Shown: positions 45,922 to 57,053 of the stretch, piece after piece | Layout of the letters: each line of letters starts with the position of its first letter | Position numbering within the stretch: the stretch's first letter is position 1 | NCBI GenBank assembly: GCA_963921425.1 | Contig: OY992834.1 | Span: 18,302,941-18,366,940 of the forward strand | From: Dryas octopetala | Lineage: Eukaryota; Streptophyta; Magnoliopsida; Rosales; Rosaceae | Length of the DNA stretch: 64,000 nucleotides | Direction: 5' to 3' | Notes under the pieces: generated by a model | The model's database searches: none | Seen by the model: the letters and a program-made list of their open reading frames with translations, nothing else | What the model was told of the DNA's origin: nothing | Translations under genes and position numbers: made by a program

Positions 45922-48405
45922 CTGATTGAGAAAAATATTTTCCAACTTTGCCATGTCACAGCCATGACTCGCACATAGTCTGTGACAATTAATCAAGACC
46001 AGCCGCTCAAGGCCCTGTGATTCTTTATGTTGAAATAAACTTGACAGTTTGGGAAACTATTCCAATGCCTTGCAATCACTTACGTTTACCGAACTTACTT
46101 TTGGTGGAAGCTGTGGAATTTCTCGAAGCCTTTTGCAAGCAAACAAGTCAATGCTTTGCAAATTGACAAATTTGCTGATGCATATAGGAAGACTAACAAA
46201 ATTGTTCCTGAAAGATCAAGTGAGGTTAAGGTGGACAAGCAATCAAGACTCACAAGGAAATCACTTTCTGATAAATTGCTTCCTCTAACAGCGAATGATT
46301 CTAGCTTGGGAAACACGAATGAGCTCCAATTGTCATCTGAAGTGTTTGAGTTAGCTAGTTAGAAGAGGCAGTGGTCCGGCACACGATGAAACTTCAAAGT
46401 TCACCTTATTTTGAAATATGCTTAATGATATATTTCTAAGGTTCTCACACTCATCTGCCCATAATATTTCAAGCCCAGTGAGATATGCAATTGATGAAGG
46501 CAATTCTCTTATGCCACAGCGGTCCAGTTGCAATTCCCTTATGGATTCGATCTTTCCCAAAATCTCTGGGAAATTCTCAAGCCTTTTGCAACCAGTAAGA
46601 ATAAAGCAACCCGTCAGATTTAATGAAATAAGTTTATCAAGGAATCCAACAGAAGCATCAACCTCAACTAGACTTGTACAATCCTTTAGCTCCAAGTACC
46701 TTATGTTTGGAATTTCGGAAAAGTCAGGGATTTTTGTTAGGAATCGGCATTCTCTAAAACTGATTGATGTCAGCTTTGTCAATTTCTGTGAGACCAATAA
46801 ACAAAAGGGAAAGAATCAAATGATCATCTTTTTAAAAAAGAATAAAGCTTAACTTTAATAAAAAAACATATATACTTTTTAATATGATACTGGTTGGCAA
46901 TAGTTTCAAGTACCTTAAATCCCTCCCCAAGTTGTGTGATTCGACTGCGAGGCATTTTGAATACAACAAGTTCCTTTGGACGAAAATTGGATGGCAAATA
47001 TTGTAACTGACATCCACCCAATCAATCAACCTCAACTTGTTTGAGAGATAATCAACGTCTCCAAAAAGGAATGCATTTCGGTTTATAAAAAATTCAAGAT
47101 TTTTCATTCATGAGAAGCTTTTTGCATTCAAGTTTGTTCCCTAGTAAGAAAAAGCAGTAGAATTAACAATCCAAGTCTTTTGCATGTCAACTGAAATGCA
47201 AGTACTGCACTAAACATCTAATTATATTCATGATTTTGATAAGTAAATTATATATTAAATAAGGTCTTTCGTGTCGAATTGAATATAAGAAAAGATATTC
47301 TACTTACTGTATTTTCCGTTAGAACATGGTCTATATCATCATAAAACCACAATCTACTATGTTCTCTAGGCTCAGTGTGGGAGATTCTTCGTAAACTATA
47401 TCCTTACCCATTTGTTTTAGCAAGTCATGCATCAAAATCCTATTGCGTTCAATAGTAATGAGTGCGTTCTGTAGGAGTGTTTGAATGCACTCCTCAGGGA
47501 ACTTCAGGTTATGACTTCTTAGTACTTGTATCACATAATCCTTATCTTCACCCTTGAAGAAACATGCAATGTCAAGGAAAACTTGTTGCACACCATATGC
47601 CAATGCATCATAACTTATTTTGAGTATCTTTTGAATATCTTGATAAGGACCTCTTCGTAAATATCTAATGTAGCTTGCCAACGATCTATGCTTTCATTAT
47701 GCAGATGAGAACCTAAAAGTGTAAGAACTAATGGAAGATGCTGGGCATAGACAATTGCACGTCTTACAAGATCCAAATAATCATCTGGAGGTTCGTTTCT
47801 TTTGAAGGCAATCATACTAAAAAGCTCAAGAGCTTGTTAGTAATCTAATTTCTTGACCTCATATATTAACTCAATTCCATGTCGTGTTAGCAATCCCCTA
47901 TCTTTTGTCGTTATGATAACTCTGCTACCCTCCACCAAACCAATCAGTAGCACCAGCTAAGTTGTTTAACTGGTCCAATTGATTCACGTAATCAAGAATT
48001 AAGAGAACCTTTTTATGGCTTAGTCGTTGCCTTATAACACTAATTCCTTTATCAACAGTGACCACTTTCAAGTTTACGCCTCCTATAATCTCATAAAGAA
48101 GAGTCTCTTGTAGTTGGATTAGGCCTCCATATGGCACTGAATTTTCTCTAACATTTGCTAAAAAACAACTACCTTCAAACTTATGGGCAATTGTATTATA
48201 AACTATTTTGGCAATTGTTGTCTTGCCTATTCCAGGTGTCCCCCATAACCCAACTATGCAACAACCATTTCCCCCCACACCTAAAAGCTCATTCACATCT
48301 TGTACACAAGACTGTATTCCAACTGGGTATTTGGGAACATCCAAATAGGTACGGAATTTCATTGAGATCTCCTCAATGATGTCATTGATAAATTTAGATT
48401 CATAC

Positions 48406-48854
48406 CTACAAGTTCAAAAACACATGATATATTTCTATATAAAAAATAATTAAAAATACCCTAAAGGCCGGGCCTAAACCCTAATATCATATACCATATC
48501 CTAAACAATATAGAGCTAGTATAGATTATAAAATATATAGGATTTAGTGTATAGATTATAGAGTATAAATAATATACTAATTTCATTTATTCATTATACT
48601 AATTTTATTTAACAGTATTTGTCTCCAGCGCGCATTATATTCATCTTATCACATAAAATCTATTATATAATTTGGTTTATTTAATGTTTTTTATCAATTT
48701 AGTAGATAATATGTTAAATAAACATATGGTAAAGTTTCATTCAAAATTTTTGTATTTTAATAGTAATTTCGATCATTTTTGTCTAATTTTTGTCGAAATT
48801 TAAAAATCTTTAAAATTTTTATCGAAATTTTCTCGAAACTCGAAAGTTTATTCC
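48406..48854. other. AT-rich sequence where the TNL C TIR exon is expected
   Basis: Similarity to TNL A intron 1 fades at about 48436. The rest is low-complexity AT-rich DNA without coding signal. The TIR exon has been lost or moved. Confidence 0.5.
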
Positions 48855-49140
48855 TTGGTAGTGAGATCATTGTGCAAACACCAATATGATCACATTAATT
48901 TCCGAACTATAATAAAGCATCAGTTGCAGACTTGCAGTCGATTCTTATCCAAAAAGCAAAAAGCATTACGCAAAAAGATACTAATTTTCCAGGGATAGAG
49001 TTTGGGTATTACAGTAATTTCATCAACTACTGTTGGAGGATTGGGTGGGATCGAGAAAAACAAATAAATGTGGTGTGAGGCTACCAAACGTACCTGGAGT
49101 AGGCTTGGGTTATGAGGACAATATAAATAAGGATGACCTT
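48855..49140. repeat. TNL-upstream block, copy 3
   Basis: This matches 222-500 almost throughout, with small length differences, and includes the GAGGACAATATAAATAAGGA segment. It lies 5' of TNL C. Confidence 0.7.
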
Positions 49141-49470
49141 TAAATTGTGTCTAAATGGACAACCAACATTAACTTCTAGTAACAATTTTTAGAACCACAA
49201 GAGTGGAAGGTCCAATTACTTCCATATCCCAAGCATTTAGTTCGTGTGGACTTGGCTCTTTTGGTAGAGTCTAAGAATTATGCTAGTGGCTCTTTTGTCT
49301 ACCATGTGCCCCCAATCAAATAGATCTTGAAATGATGAGGGTAAAATGCCCACACATCTCTTGAATTGATGAAGGGTAAACGTCTAAACCCCCGTGACTC
49401 CACCCAAAAACCACATAAACATTAATCCATGAATTATACACTGTTTGACTGTTAGTAATTCAAATATGGA
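49141..49470. other. Duplicated TNL flank
   Basis: The portion 49180-49300 (GGTCCAATTACTTCCATATC, then TTAGTTCGTGTGGACTTGGC) matches 38465-38700. A short piece also recurs near 54915. No gene is seen. Confidence 0.5.
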
Positions 49471-49499
49471 TTTCACGACTTATTGTATGGAAATGCTGA

Positions 49500-49800
49500 A
49501 GTGCTTTCCCATTGCAACTGTTTGTAAAGTACAAGACCTGACCCAAACTATAAGAAATAATTGAAAGGACAGAAACTTGACCCAAACTATAAGAACCAAA
49601 ACTGGAACGATTGGGACTGGCCACCGAACCTCAGTGGGGAATGGGGCCCACTGCGCTCTGACTCTGGCGAGTACAATCTCACCTCTCTGCCTCTTCATTT
49701 GGGTTCACTCTGTTTCTTATTTTCTGCTATTCTTATTCCATTTCTCTGCTAGTTTTAAACGCAGTGAACAAGTTCATGTCATGCTTGATGCTTCATTCAA
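49500..49800. other. Duplicated gene-edge-like segment, copy 2
   Basis: This is similar to 21150-21290. The minus strand reads KRQRGEIVLARVR, paralleling QRGEIVLA at the other site. The product is not recognised. Frames are short and neither copy looks like a complete gene. Confidence 0.35.
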
Positions 49801-49859
49801 TCATGACTTTCTTGCTAAAAGTCAAGCCATGGCTGGAATCTTGACTTAATAATTATTTA

Positions 49860-50012
49860 CACTAATACAAATCAGTAAATAACCATTGATAGAAAACAAA
49901 TTGAAAAATAAGATACATTAATTAACAAGAAAGCCATTCGAAAAGAGGGATTATGACACTCCATCGACCTCATCGGGATTATGCTTGCGTTTATTGTATA
50001 GTGGAATATACA
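49860..50012 (-). pseudogene. Small relic of a TNL 3' end
   Basis: About 55 bp at 49957-50012 (ACACTCCATCGACCTCATCG, then a GTTTATTGTATAGTGGAATA stretch) match the C-JID exon of TNL D at 63900-63955. The adjoining 49860-49935 resembles the flank at 63195-63255. It is a deleted remnant of a further TNL copy. Confidence 0.6.
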
Positions 50013-50144
50013 ATAAACTTTAATTTGACTATTTACCGGAAAATTTTCATGGCGTTTTGATATGCCAAAACACAAAGGGAAAAGTGGAAAACAAGTTCAT
50101 GAAAACTGAAATAAGAAAAAAGGGTTTAATATATATAAAATTTT

Positions 50145-50655
50145 GGCCAAATGACATTTTTGGTCCTTGTACTTTCACGAAATTTTCACTTTGTTCATGT
50201 ACTTTTATTTTTAGCAATTTTGGTCATGTTTTTTCTACACAATAGCAATTAAGTCCAAGTAGTTAAATTATTTAAATTGTTGACCGAAAATCCAATGTGG
50301 AAGCACGTGCTTCTCACATAAGCGGCATTTCGAATATTTTAGTCCACCTAGACGCCTATTTAAACTCCTACCCGTCATTTAACATATTCAGTTTGACGTT
50401 GAAACTTCATGATTTTCTAAACTGATTGCGTTCATTGGCGGGTATGAACTTACATAGGCATCCAGGTGAGTAAGATGTCCGAAATGTTACTCACGTCAAA
50501 GTACATCAAATTTACTATCATAATTTAAACGAACGAGGTTAATAATTTGAACTTAATTGCTATTGAAAGTACAATACTTAAATTGTCAATATTAAAAGAA
50601 TAGGACCAAAGTCAAAATTTCATGAAAGTACAAGAACCGAAAATATTATTTGGCC
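50145..50655. mobile_element. Foldback MITE, probable Mutator type (511 bp)
   Basis: Inverted ends start GGCCAAATGACATTTTTGGT and, on the other side, GGCCAAATAATATTTTCGGT. The arms stay alignable for about 90 bp. Flanking 9-mers TAAAATTTT (50136-50144) and TAAAAATTT (50656-50664) differ at one position, fitting a slightly decayed 9-bp duplication. It is non-coding. Confidence 0.75.
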
Positions 50656-51431
50656 TAAAAATTTCAAAACATAACAGGATGATGAACAATGCATGCGTGA
50701 GTCAATCCCAAGCACACCACTGGCAAGTAGCAACGCGCGTGGAGGCTTCATATATGCCACTTTTCGGTTGGCAGCTGGACCCCTCCAAACTCCGTTGTGG
50801 CGAGTGTGGACGCTTCTGGGCATTTATATCTTATATGATTAGGATGTGATTTTAAACCGAGAATAATCCTGGATTTTGGCGTGGCAAAGTGGTATCAAAG
50901 CAATAGGGTTTAAAATTCTAATGCTCTAAAGTTTAGAGTTGGCTTTAAGTTAGATTATTAGGGGTGTGAAATTAGGACAACAATAGTAGATAAATTTGTT
51001 ATCTTGTCTTGTCTTTTTTTTTTTTTTTTTTTTATTCGTTTGTTGTCTTGTCGATCTTGTCTTTAATTGTCATTGATTATGAATTGGATACTAATCCTTT
51101 TATGTAGAGAAATGGAACCTGTAGAGAATCAAGATAGTTAAGGGGATTTCGCGCGCCTAGATGGAAATGGCATACCACCCCAAAACCTGGATGTGTGTCA
51201 TCTTATTGCACTAGATATGCTTGATGAAATAGACGGGTTTGGAATTATACACATGTTTTTATACATCTGGAATGGAACATAATGTCGTGATGCATCACAT
51301 TAGGGTGAAAGTGAATAAACTGCAATGGTAATATGAAATCAGACATGATATATATGGTTCTTTAAAACTCATTTCTTGACATGTACCTCCACAAGTACCT
51401 CCTCAAGGGAATCATAATCCTGATTCCTGAT

Positions 51432-52054
51432 CAGGGGCGGATCCAATTAAGGACTAGGGGGGCTCAAGCCCCCACTGACTTTAAAATTTTCTTTTGTGTG
51501 TATATGTATTAAATGACAACAAAGCCCCCCCTCTAGTAAATGACCAAAAGCCCCATGCCCCCATGTATTGTAAAAAAAAAAAAAAAAACATAACAATTTG
51601 AGGTGTTTATCCATTAGTGACCTTGCTAAAAAAATGGTTGAGACTGGAAGAGACAAGATATATCCGTTAGTTTACTTGCTTCTGACTTTGGCATTGATCT
51701 TAATTATCGGTTGCAACTGTTACAGTTGAGAAAGCATTTTCAGCTATGAACATTATTAAGAATCGATTGCGCAACCGGATGGGTGATAAGTGGTTGAGCG
51801 ATAGCATGGTTGTATACATAGAGAATGATATCTTGGAGGAGATTGATAATGATACAATAATGAAAACATTTCAAAAGATGAAAACTCGTAGAGGTTAATT
51901 ATAAATGTATGTATGAAGTATGAACTTTATAAATAAAATATTTAAATTTTTGTGGTAATTGTAACGCTATATAGTTTTTATTATGTTTGTTATTTTTATC
52001 TTTTTTAAAAAATATTTAGAAGCCCCCCGGACTAATTTTCTGAATCCGCCGTTG
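51432..52054 (+). mobile_element. hAT-type DNA transposon, internally deleted (623 bp)
   Basis: The ends CAGGGGCGGATCCA and, inverted, CAACGGCGGATTCA are flanked by 8-mers TTCCTGAT (51424-51431) and TTCCTAAT (52055-52062) that differ at one base. Eight-bp duplications are the hAT hallmark. Inside, only the 3' end of a transposase gene remains. Runs of CCCCC/GGGGG near both ends (about 51467 and 52022) extend the terminal similarity. Confidence 0.82.
51716..51898 (+). pseudogene. hAT transposase C-terminal dimerisation fragment
   Basis: An open stretch of 60 codons ending in TAA reads TVTVEKAFSAMNIIKNRLRN, then MGDKWLSDSMVVYIEND and ILEEIDNDTIMKTFQKMK. This is the hAT family C-terminal dimerisation region (VERAFSAM, LRNRM). 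The N-terminal zinc finger and catalytic domain are absent, so it is a truncated gene inside the deleted hAT element. Confidence 0.8.
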
Positions 52055-52220
52055 TTCCTAATATTGTTGCTCCACGTACCTAAACCAGTTGATCGAGTCA
52101 ATCTAGTTAGAGATCTCCTGAGGTTGTGGTTCTAAGTTGTAATGATGAGTTTCTCGTGGATATCACTCGTATCCAAACCATAGAGTTGATCAGTGCGGAT
52201 GAGGAGGAGGACTAGGGTTT

Positions 52221-53406
52221 GGGTGTAGTATTGAACTTAAGATGAGTATAGAATCTATAGATCCATAAAGTCTTGCTTTTGGGTGTGAAATGACTATTGA
52301 AAACAGAACGACAAACACAAATGAAAGTAGAAACAGGGGAAGTTAATGCTAAATTACAGTAATTAATAGCTGAGGTAAGTGCAGTTCTAACTCCCAAACG
52401 AAAATGTGTACTCACAAGAATGCGTCATATCACATATACACTCAATCAAAATTCCAAGCGCATATTAGAGTCTTGCAACAATTCTAGGGTAAATTTATTA
52501 AATAACTCACTTTAATTCCACTCCTACTCTTTTGATCATCCCTTTCTAATACTAACATGTTCTAAGTTTCTAACCCTTTTGCCACATTTTGGACCAAAAT
52601 ACATTTTTAAGTTGACAAAGTGGTCGAAAAACATTGACCAAAAAATCAACTTTAATAAAAATATGTAAAAAAGTGGGAGCAGATGAACATGATGAATATG
52701 ATGAATAAAAAACTCAGATCTAAGAAATGTTCAAAGATGAACATATATGTGAAATACCTTTGAATATGATAAACATGATGAACAAGATGAACTGGTTGCA
52801 ACAACTTTTGTAGACCAAAAATCAACCACAATGTCAACCAAAATATCAATGTCGACCAGAAATCGACAAAAATGTCCACCATCAAATTTAGCAAATATGA
52901 GTCAGAGCAGATGAACATGATAGAACAAAAAATTTCTATCTAAAAGTGTGTTCAAAGATGAAAATGTGAAATATAGGTCAATAAGAACTTGCTACAGCAT
53001 CGCAAGTGTAAACCCAAATCGACCAGAACATTGACCGTAAATATTGATCGTAATTTCCACTTTTTCAACTCTAATCGACTGTAATTTGGACTCTGTAATT
53101 TCAACAAACCCATATGAGCAGGTTAGATTTTAAACTTTATCAAACTCAGATGAAATCCAAGGGTGTTTTTATTTACTTCAAATTTATTTCAAATCCATAT
53201 CCAAATCACCAAAACATCCTAAATACATACAGAACATCCTAAATCCGAATATGGATTTGCTTGTACACAAACCCAGATCTAATCTTGGCCGGCGACATCT
53301 CTTGGTTGGTTAAGTCTCTTGGTCAGTGGAGTCTCTTGATAAACAACATCTCTTGGTCGGCGGCGGCATGACATGAGTTGTTGATAAAAGTAGACATGAA
53401 GAGGCG
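52221..53406. other. Intergenic, no gene recognised
   Basis: This is AT-rich sequence. Between about 52580 and 53100 words such as GATGAACATGATGA and GACCAAAAATCAAC recur irregularly, suggesting decayed local duplication. No coding frame is supported. Confidence 0.45.
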
Positions 53407-53413
53407 GGGGTGT

Positions 53414-53466
<53 letters not shown>
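53407..53466. repeat. GA microsatellite
   Basis: About 28 AG units with two early interruptions. Confidence 0.9.
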
Positions 53467-53469
<3 letters not shown>

Positions 53470-53597
53470 CTTTGATGAGAATATTTATATCAAGGGTACG
53501 TATATCATGAGAATATTGTTAGTTTTGGGAAGGGAGAGTTAAAAGAGGAGTGTTGCTATATGCACATCCCATTTTCTCTCACTAACTATTACACACC

Positions 53598-54541
53598 CAG
53601 TGTTTTCAAAGGCGTTCTTCAGGCGCGCCTCAAGGCGCGAGTCATGGCGAGGCGGCGGCCGATTGCGCACGACGTCGCCGGAATCTGTAAAAGGACTGAA
53701 AGGCGACAGCAAGGCGTTGAAGGCGTTGAAGGCGGACGCCCCGCGACCACCTCTGCGGGATTTTTTTTTTCAAAAACTCAGTCCCAAAACTTTCCGATCC
53801 GGTAACGGTCTCAGCAGCAACTCCTCTGAGAAGTCTTCGTCGGCGACCGGTGACCCCAAGGCAACTTTGGACAAGATGATTGGGCCGAAAAGCAAGAGAG
53901 AGAGTAAGAGGATCGGTCTAAGATGAAGAAAAAGAAGGGCCATGAGTGACCTTGAATTAGAGTGTGGGTTGCGACTTGCGAGCAGTGTTTTCAAAAGCTG
54001 AATAGCTGGAAGTTTGGTTCAGTGAAAGACTAGTGAAGTGACTAGTTATGTTGGTCTGGGCTTGGGCCTTTTAGAAATATTAATGGGCTTTTCAGTTTTT
54101 TGCTCAGATTAAGGCCCAATGCTTGTGGATGAAAATGATGAAGTAGAACTAGAAGCTCCTCTTCAATTTGATAATGTGCTTCCTCCTTCCCACATCGATT
54201 CCTTCGACAAGGATGATAGTGATATTAGTTTGAATGATATTGATGATAATGAGTGGGATGAATGAAGTGGTTGTTTTTACTATGTTTTTGTGAATGATCT
54301 TATTAGATCAATATGCTTGTTTGGATTTTTATTTAATTTGGACAATATTATTGAATTTGATATGATTTTTATTTATGAATGACAATTAATACTATTTTTT
54401 AGCTATATAATTATTTTTATAATTTTTTTATTATTATATTTTTTTATGCCCGAAAGGCTTACGCTATACGCGTCAAGGCTTACGCCTCGCCTTGCGAGAC
54501 TGCAAACGCCTCGCGTGACGCTTTTGCGTCTGAAAACACTG
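53598..54541 (+). mobile_element. hAT-type non-autonomous element (944 bp)
   Basis: The ends CAGTGTTTTCA and, inverted, CAGTGTTTTCA are flanked by a perfect 8-bp duplication TACACACC (53590-53597 and 54542-54549). Subterminal regions are rich in AGGCG / CGCCT words on both sides. Between them, 54122-54265 encodes only an acidic C-terminal tail. Most of the transposase gene is deleted. The perfect duplication suggests a fairly recent insertion. Confidence 0.9.
54122..54265 (+). pseudogene. hAT transposase acidic C-terminal tail fragment
   Basis: Forty-seven codons and a TGA read LVDENDEVELEAPLQFDNVL, then SHIDSFDKDDSDISLNDIDD and NEWDE. Acidic tails of this kind end some plant hAT transposases. 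Nothing upstream in this element encodes the catalytic domain. Confidence 0.6.
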
Positions 54542-55418
54542 TACACACCCCTCCAATTTTTTAAAATTTGTAATTTTTTATGACACACCCTTCACATTAC
54601 CAAACTACCCTATTACATTCAAACAAATTTCTCTCACTAAATTTTCTTACTACATACCCACTCTACAAGCCTAAACCATCACCAGGACATCTATCCCACC
54701 ACCTTTGATTCTTCGCCACCGGAGCGGCCCAGTCGATGTCGTCAGACCCTTCATAGCCCATATCTAAATCCAAATCTAAGGTTTTTCTTTCTAATTTCAA
54801 TTGTTTAATCCATCCCAACCTTTTTTGTTTTGTTTTGTTTTTTGTTTTTTGCTTTTTTCTATTTGAGTTATTTAGATTACGTTTGTTTAGGGTTCAAGAT
54901 TGAAATTTTGTGTTGGTCCAATTACTTCCATATCCCAAGCATTTAAGCATATTATTATGTTGCCATACGTGTCAGTAATACAGATGGCCAAAAAAAAAAA
55001 ATTGGAGCTCAACGCATGACTTGGGGAGTCTAGCTATAAATACTTAGAACAACTAGTGCCTAGAAAGAAGAAGTTTGAATAGGCACTCGGAAATTTAACG
55101 AACACCTCACAAATTAACTAAAAGCTTCAAGGCAAGATATAAGTGCTTAATTGGAAAATCAGAAATCAACCACAGGAGAAGTTTTGTTGACGCAGAAAAT
55201 AATTAAATTATAGAATCCCAAATACTGTGGGACCAAGTTCAAACCACTAGAATGATCGAATATAGATACAGACTCAATCACTGTAAGTGGCAGCCTATAA
55301 TTAACAAGGATTGGGGTTGACTGAATATATTTACTAAAATAACCTAATCTTATTTTGCTAGGCCAACATAGAAACATGCTACGGAAGTAAGTAAAGCTAA
55401 AGCAACCGTAGTATTATA
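54542..55418. other. Intergenic, no gene recognised
   Basis: A segment at 54910-54955 repeats the TNL-flank string GGTCCAATTACTTCCATATC. A minus-strand frame at 55159-55377 is open for 72 codons, but I recognise no family, and no flanking exons are evident. Confidence 0.4.
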
Positions 55419-56053
55419 GGGAAAATTTTAGTTAAAGGATTTCAACTATATCTCATGTCTCTATTTATGACATGAATTTTACTTTGTGTCAACTGTAGAC
55501 CGAAATTTTTATTTTCTGTCAATTAAGGACTTTGTTTTTTCAGTTTTTATCTCAATTTTAACCCGACACTATTAATCCTCCACCAAATTCAGAAAACTTA
55601 TATTGGGTTTAAAGCTATGCACCTTTTCTTTATAACTATATAAAAATCACTCAAATCGAACATCTACAACTTCAGATAATCGGAGTAAGGTATCCGACAC
55701 TGTCCAATCGGACCTCTAGGAAAATATCTAGAATATTGAACAGTTTCGGGTACCCTAGTTTGGGGCTGATTATCTGGAGTTGTAAATGTCCGATTATCTA
55801 GAGTTGGATGATCTTTATATGGTTGTAAAGAGGAGATACATATCTTTAAACCCATTATAATTTTTTTCAAATTTGGTATAGGTTTAATAAGTCTAACGTC
55901 GGACCAAAGTTGAGATAAAAAAAAAAAAAAGAGTTCATTAATTGATACAAAATGAAAGTTTTAGTTATCAATTGACACAAAATGAAATTCATGTCCTGAA
56001 TAAAAACATGAGATACAATTAGACTATTAGAGTTCTTTAGCTAAAATTTTCCC
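55419..56053. mobile_element. Foldback MITE (635 bp)
   Basis: The left arm GGGAAAATTTTAGTTAAAG returns inverted at the right end as GGGAAAATTTTAGCTAAAG. The arms stay alignable for about 150 bp each, with a unique centre containing its own partial inverted repeat (GATAATCGGA, TCCGATTATC). Flanks TATTATA and TTTTATA are only approximately alike, so the superfamily is probable Mutator at best. Confidence 0.75.
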
Positions 56054-56532
56054 TTTTATAATTGTGGGTGCGTGCGTCTAACTCCCCATGAGGTAACTAC
56101 ATAATTTTCTAAGGTAAAAGAGCCCTTGACCAATTCAAAGCAAAAATAAATAGAAACGTACGTACTTACAAAGGGGCAAATGAGAAATGCAAAGGTATAT
56201 AATAAGGATTTTCACTCAAAACAAAAGGAGGGGTAAAACAGTAAATATGTAATTACGTAAGCCGGAGGAGTAAAGGGTCTATCGACAGAAATGAATGATC
56301 TGGTATGGATGAAATGTATGCATTATACCTTTGGTGAGAGCATTTGATCTGGAGTCATCAAAATGGATCACATCTTTGATTATAGGCTAACAGTAAACTA
56401 CCCATGTCTAGAAGATACACACAAAGAGAGTTTTGATCTAGGGAAATTGCCAATACACAAGTACACAACGTTGACATTCTCCCCCTTTGACATTCTTTAG
56501 ACAAACCTCATGATAAAGAATACATGGACTCA
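56054..56532. other. Intergenic, no gene recognised
   Basis: AT-rich flank of the gypsy element. No coding or repeat structure was found. Confidence 0.4.
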
Positions 56533-57053
56533 TGACGCAGCAGGATCGCTGAGAAGACTAGCTCTCGTGCTAGGGGCGGTTCTCTTTGACGCACAAAGAG
56601 GAAGAGAGAATACTCTCAGAATTTGGAACCAGTTGTCTTCAATATTCATTGACTTCAAATTACACACAAGCTATCCCTTTTATAGGGAGGTTACAATCAA
56701 AAGAGAACTAAGTGACTAACACTCAATCAACCACCATCATGGTGGAGCTAGCTGAAACACTAATTACAAAATGGAAGAGAGAACTTATCACGTACCAACG
56801 GTCCAACAGTAAGGCACATCTCAACACAAGGAGCAATCCTTAAAAACAGGGGAAGACAATCAGCATGACTAATGAAAATAAGTAAGGCAGCCATCACTGA
56901 GTAGACAAGTCAAAAAGTTGTTTTCTGAACAACTAGGTGTACTGGCAGAGGAACAACTAGGTGTACTGGCAGAGGATCTAAGGACCGGTTTTTGGACTGG
57001 TGGACCGGTCCTCCAATTCCTTCAATTCCTTCTCATGCATTTGTCCTACATCA
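56533..57053 (-). repeat. Gypsy 3' LTR
   Basis: A 521-bp copy with TG...CA ends. A 23-bp unit containing ACTAGGTGTACTGGCAGAGG is repeated in tandem inside both LTRs. Confidence 0.95.

Larger units (their letters stand above)
44139..48405 (-). pseudogene. TNL C, decayed NBS-LRR pseudogene without TIR exon
   Basis: Exon remnants by alignment to TNL B are 47308-48405 (NB-ARC), 46914-47140 (linker, lacking about 50 bp), 45922-46785 (LRR) and 44139-44793 (C-JID). NB-ARC keeps the P-loop GLWGTPGIGKTT, but kinase-2 reads LLILDYVNQ instead of LLILDDVNQ. Frames break at about 47935 (extra G), 47838 (TAA), 47665 and 47385. The C-JID exon has a 10-bp tandem duplication near 44630-44650. Its end keeps RRKRKHVED. 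Intron 4 is enlarged to about 1.1 kb by inserted sequence (45290-45875) and microsatellites. Homology to A and B stops about 30 bp upstream of exon 2, and no TIR exon was found. It cannot make a receptor. Confidence 0.88.
50870..52220 (+). mobile_element. LTR retrotransposon remnant, interrupted by a hAT element
   Basis: A TGGTATCAAAGC primer-site-like string at about 50891 is followed by leader-like sequence with a poly-T tract near 51007-51034. A short gag- or ORF-like continuation resumes after the hAT insertion at 52063-52220. No LTR pair is visible. It is a fossil of unknown family and its borders are uncertain. Confidence 0.35.

Noticed and set aside
55159-55377. Minus-strand 72-codon gene
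   Set aside because: It is open but isolated, with no recognisable motif, start context or neighbouring exons. It was noted only within an intergenic entry.
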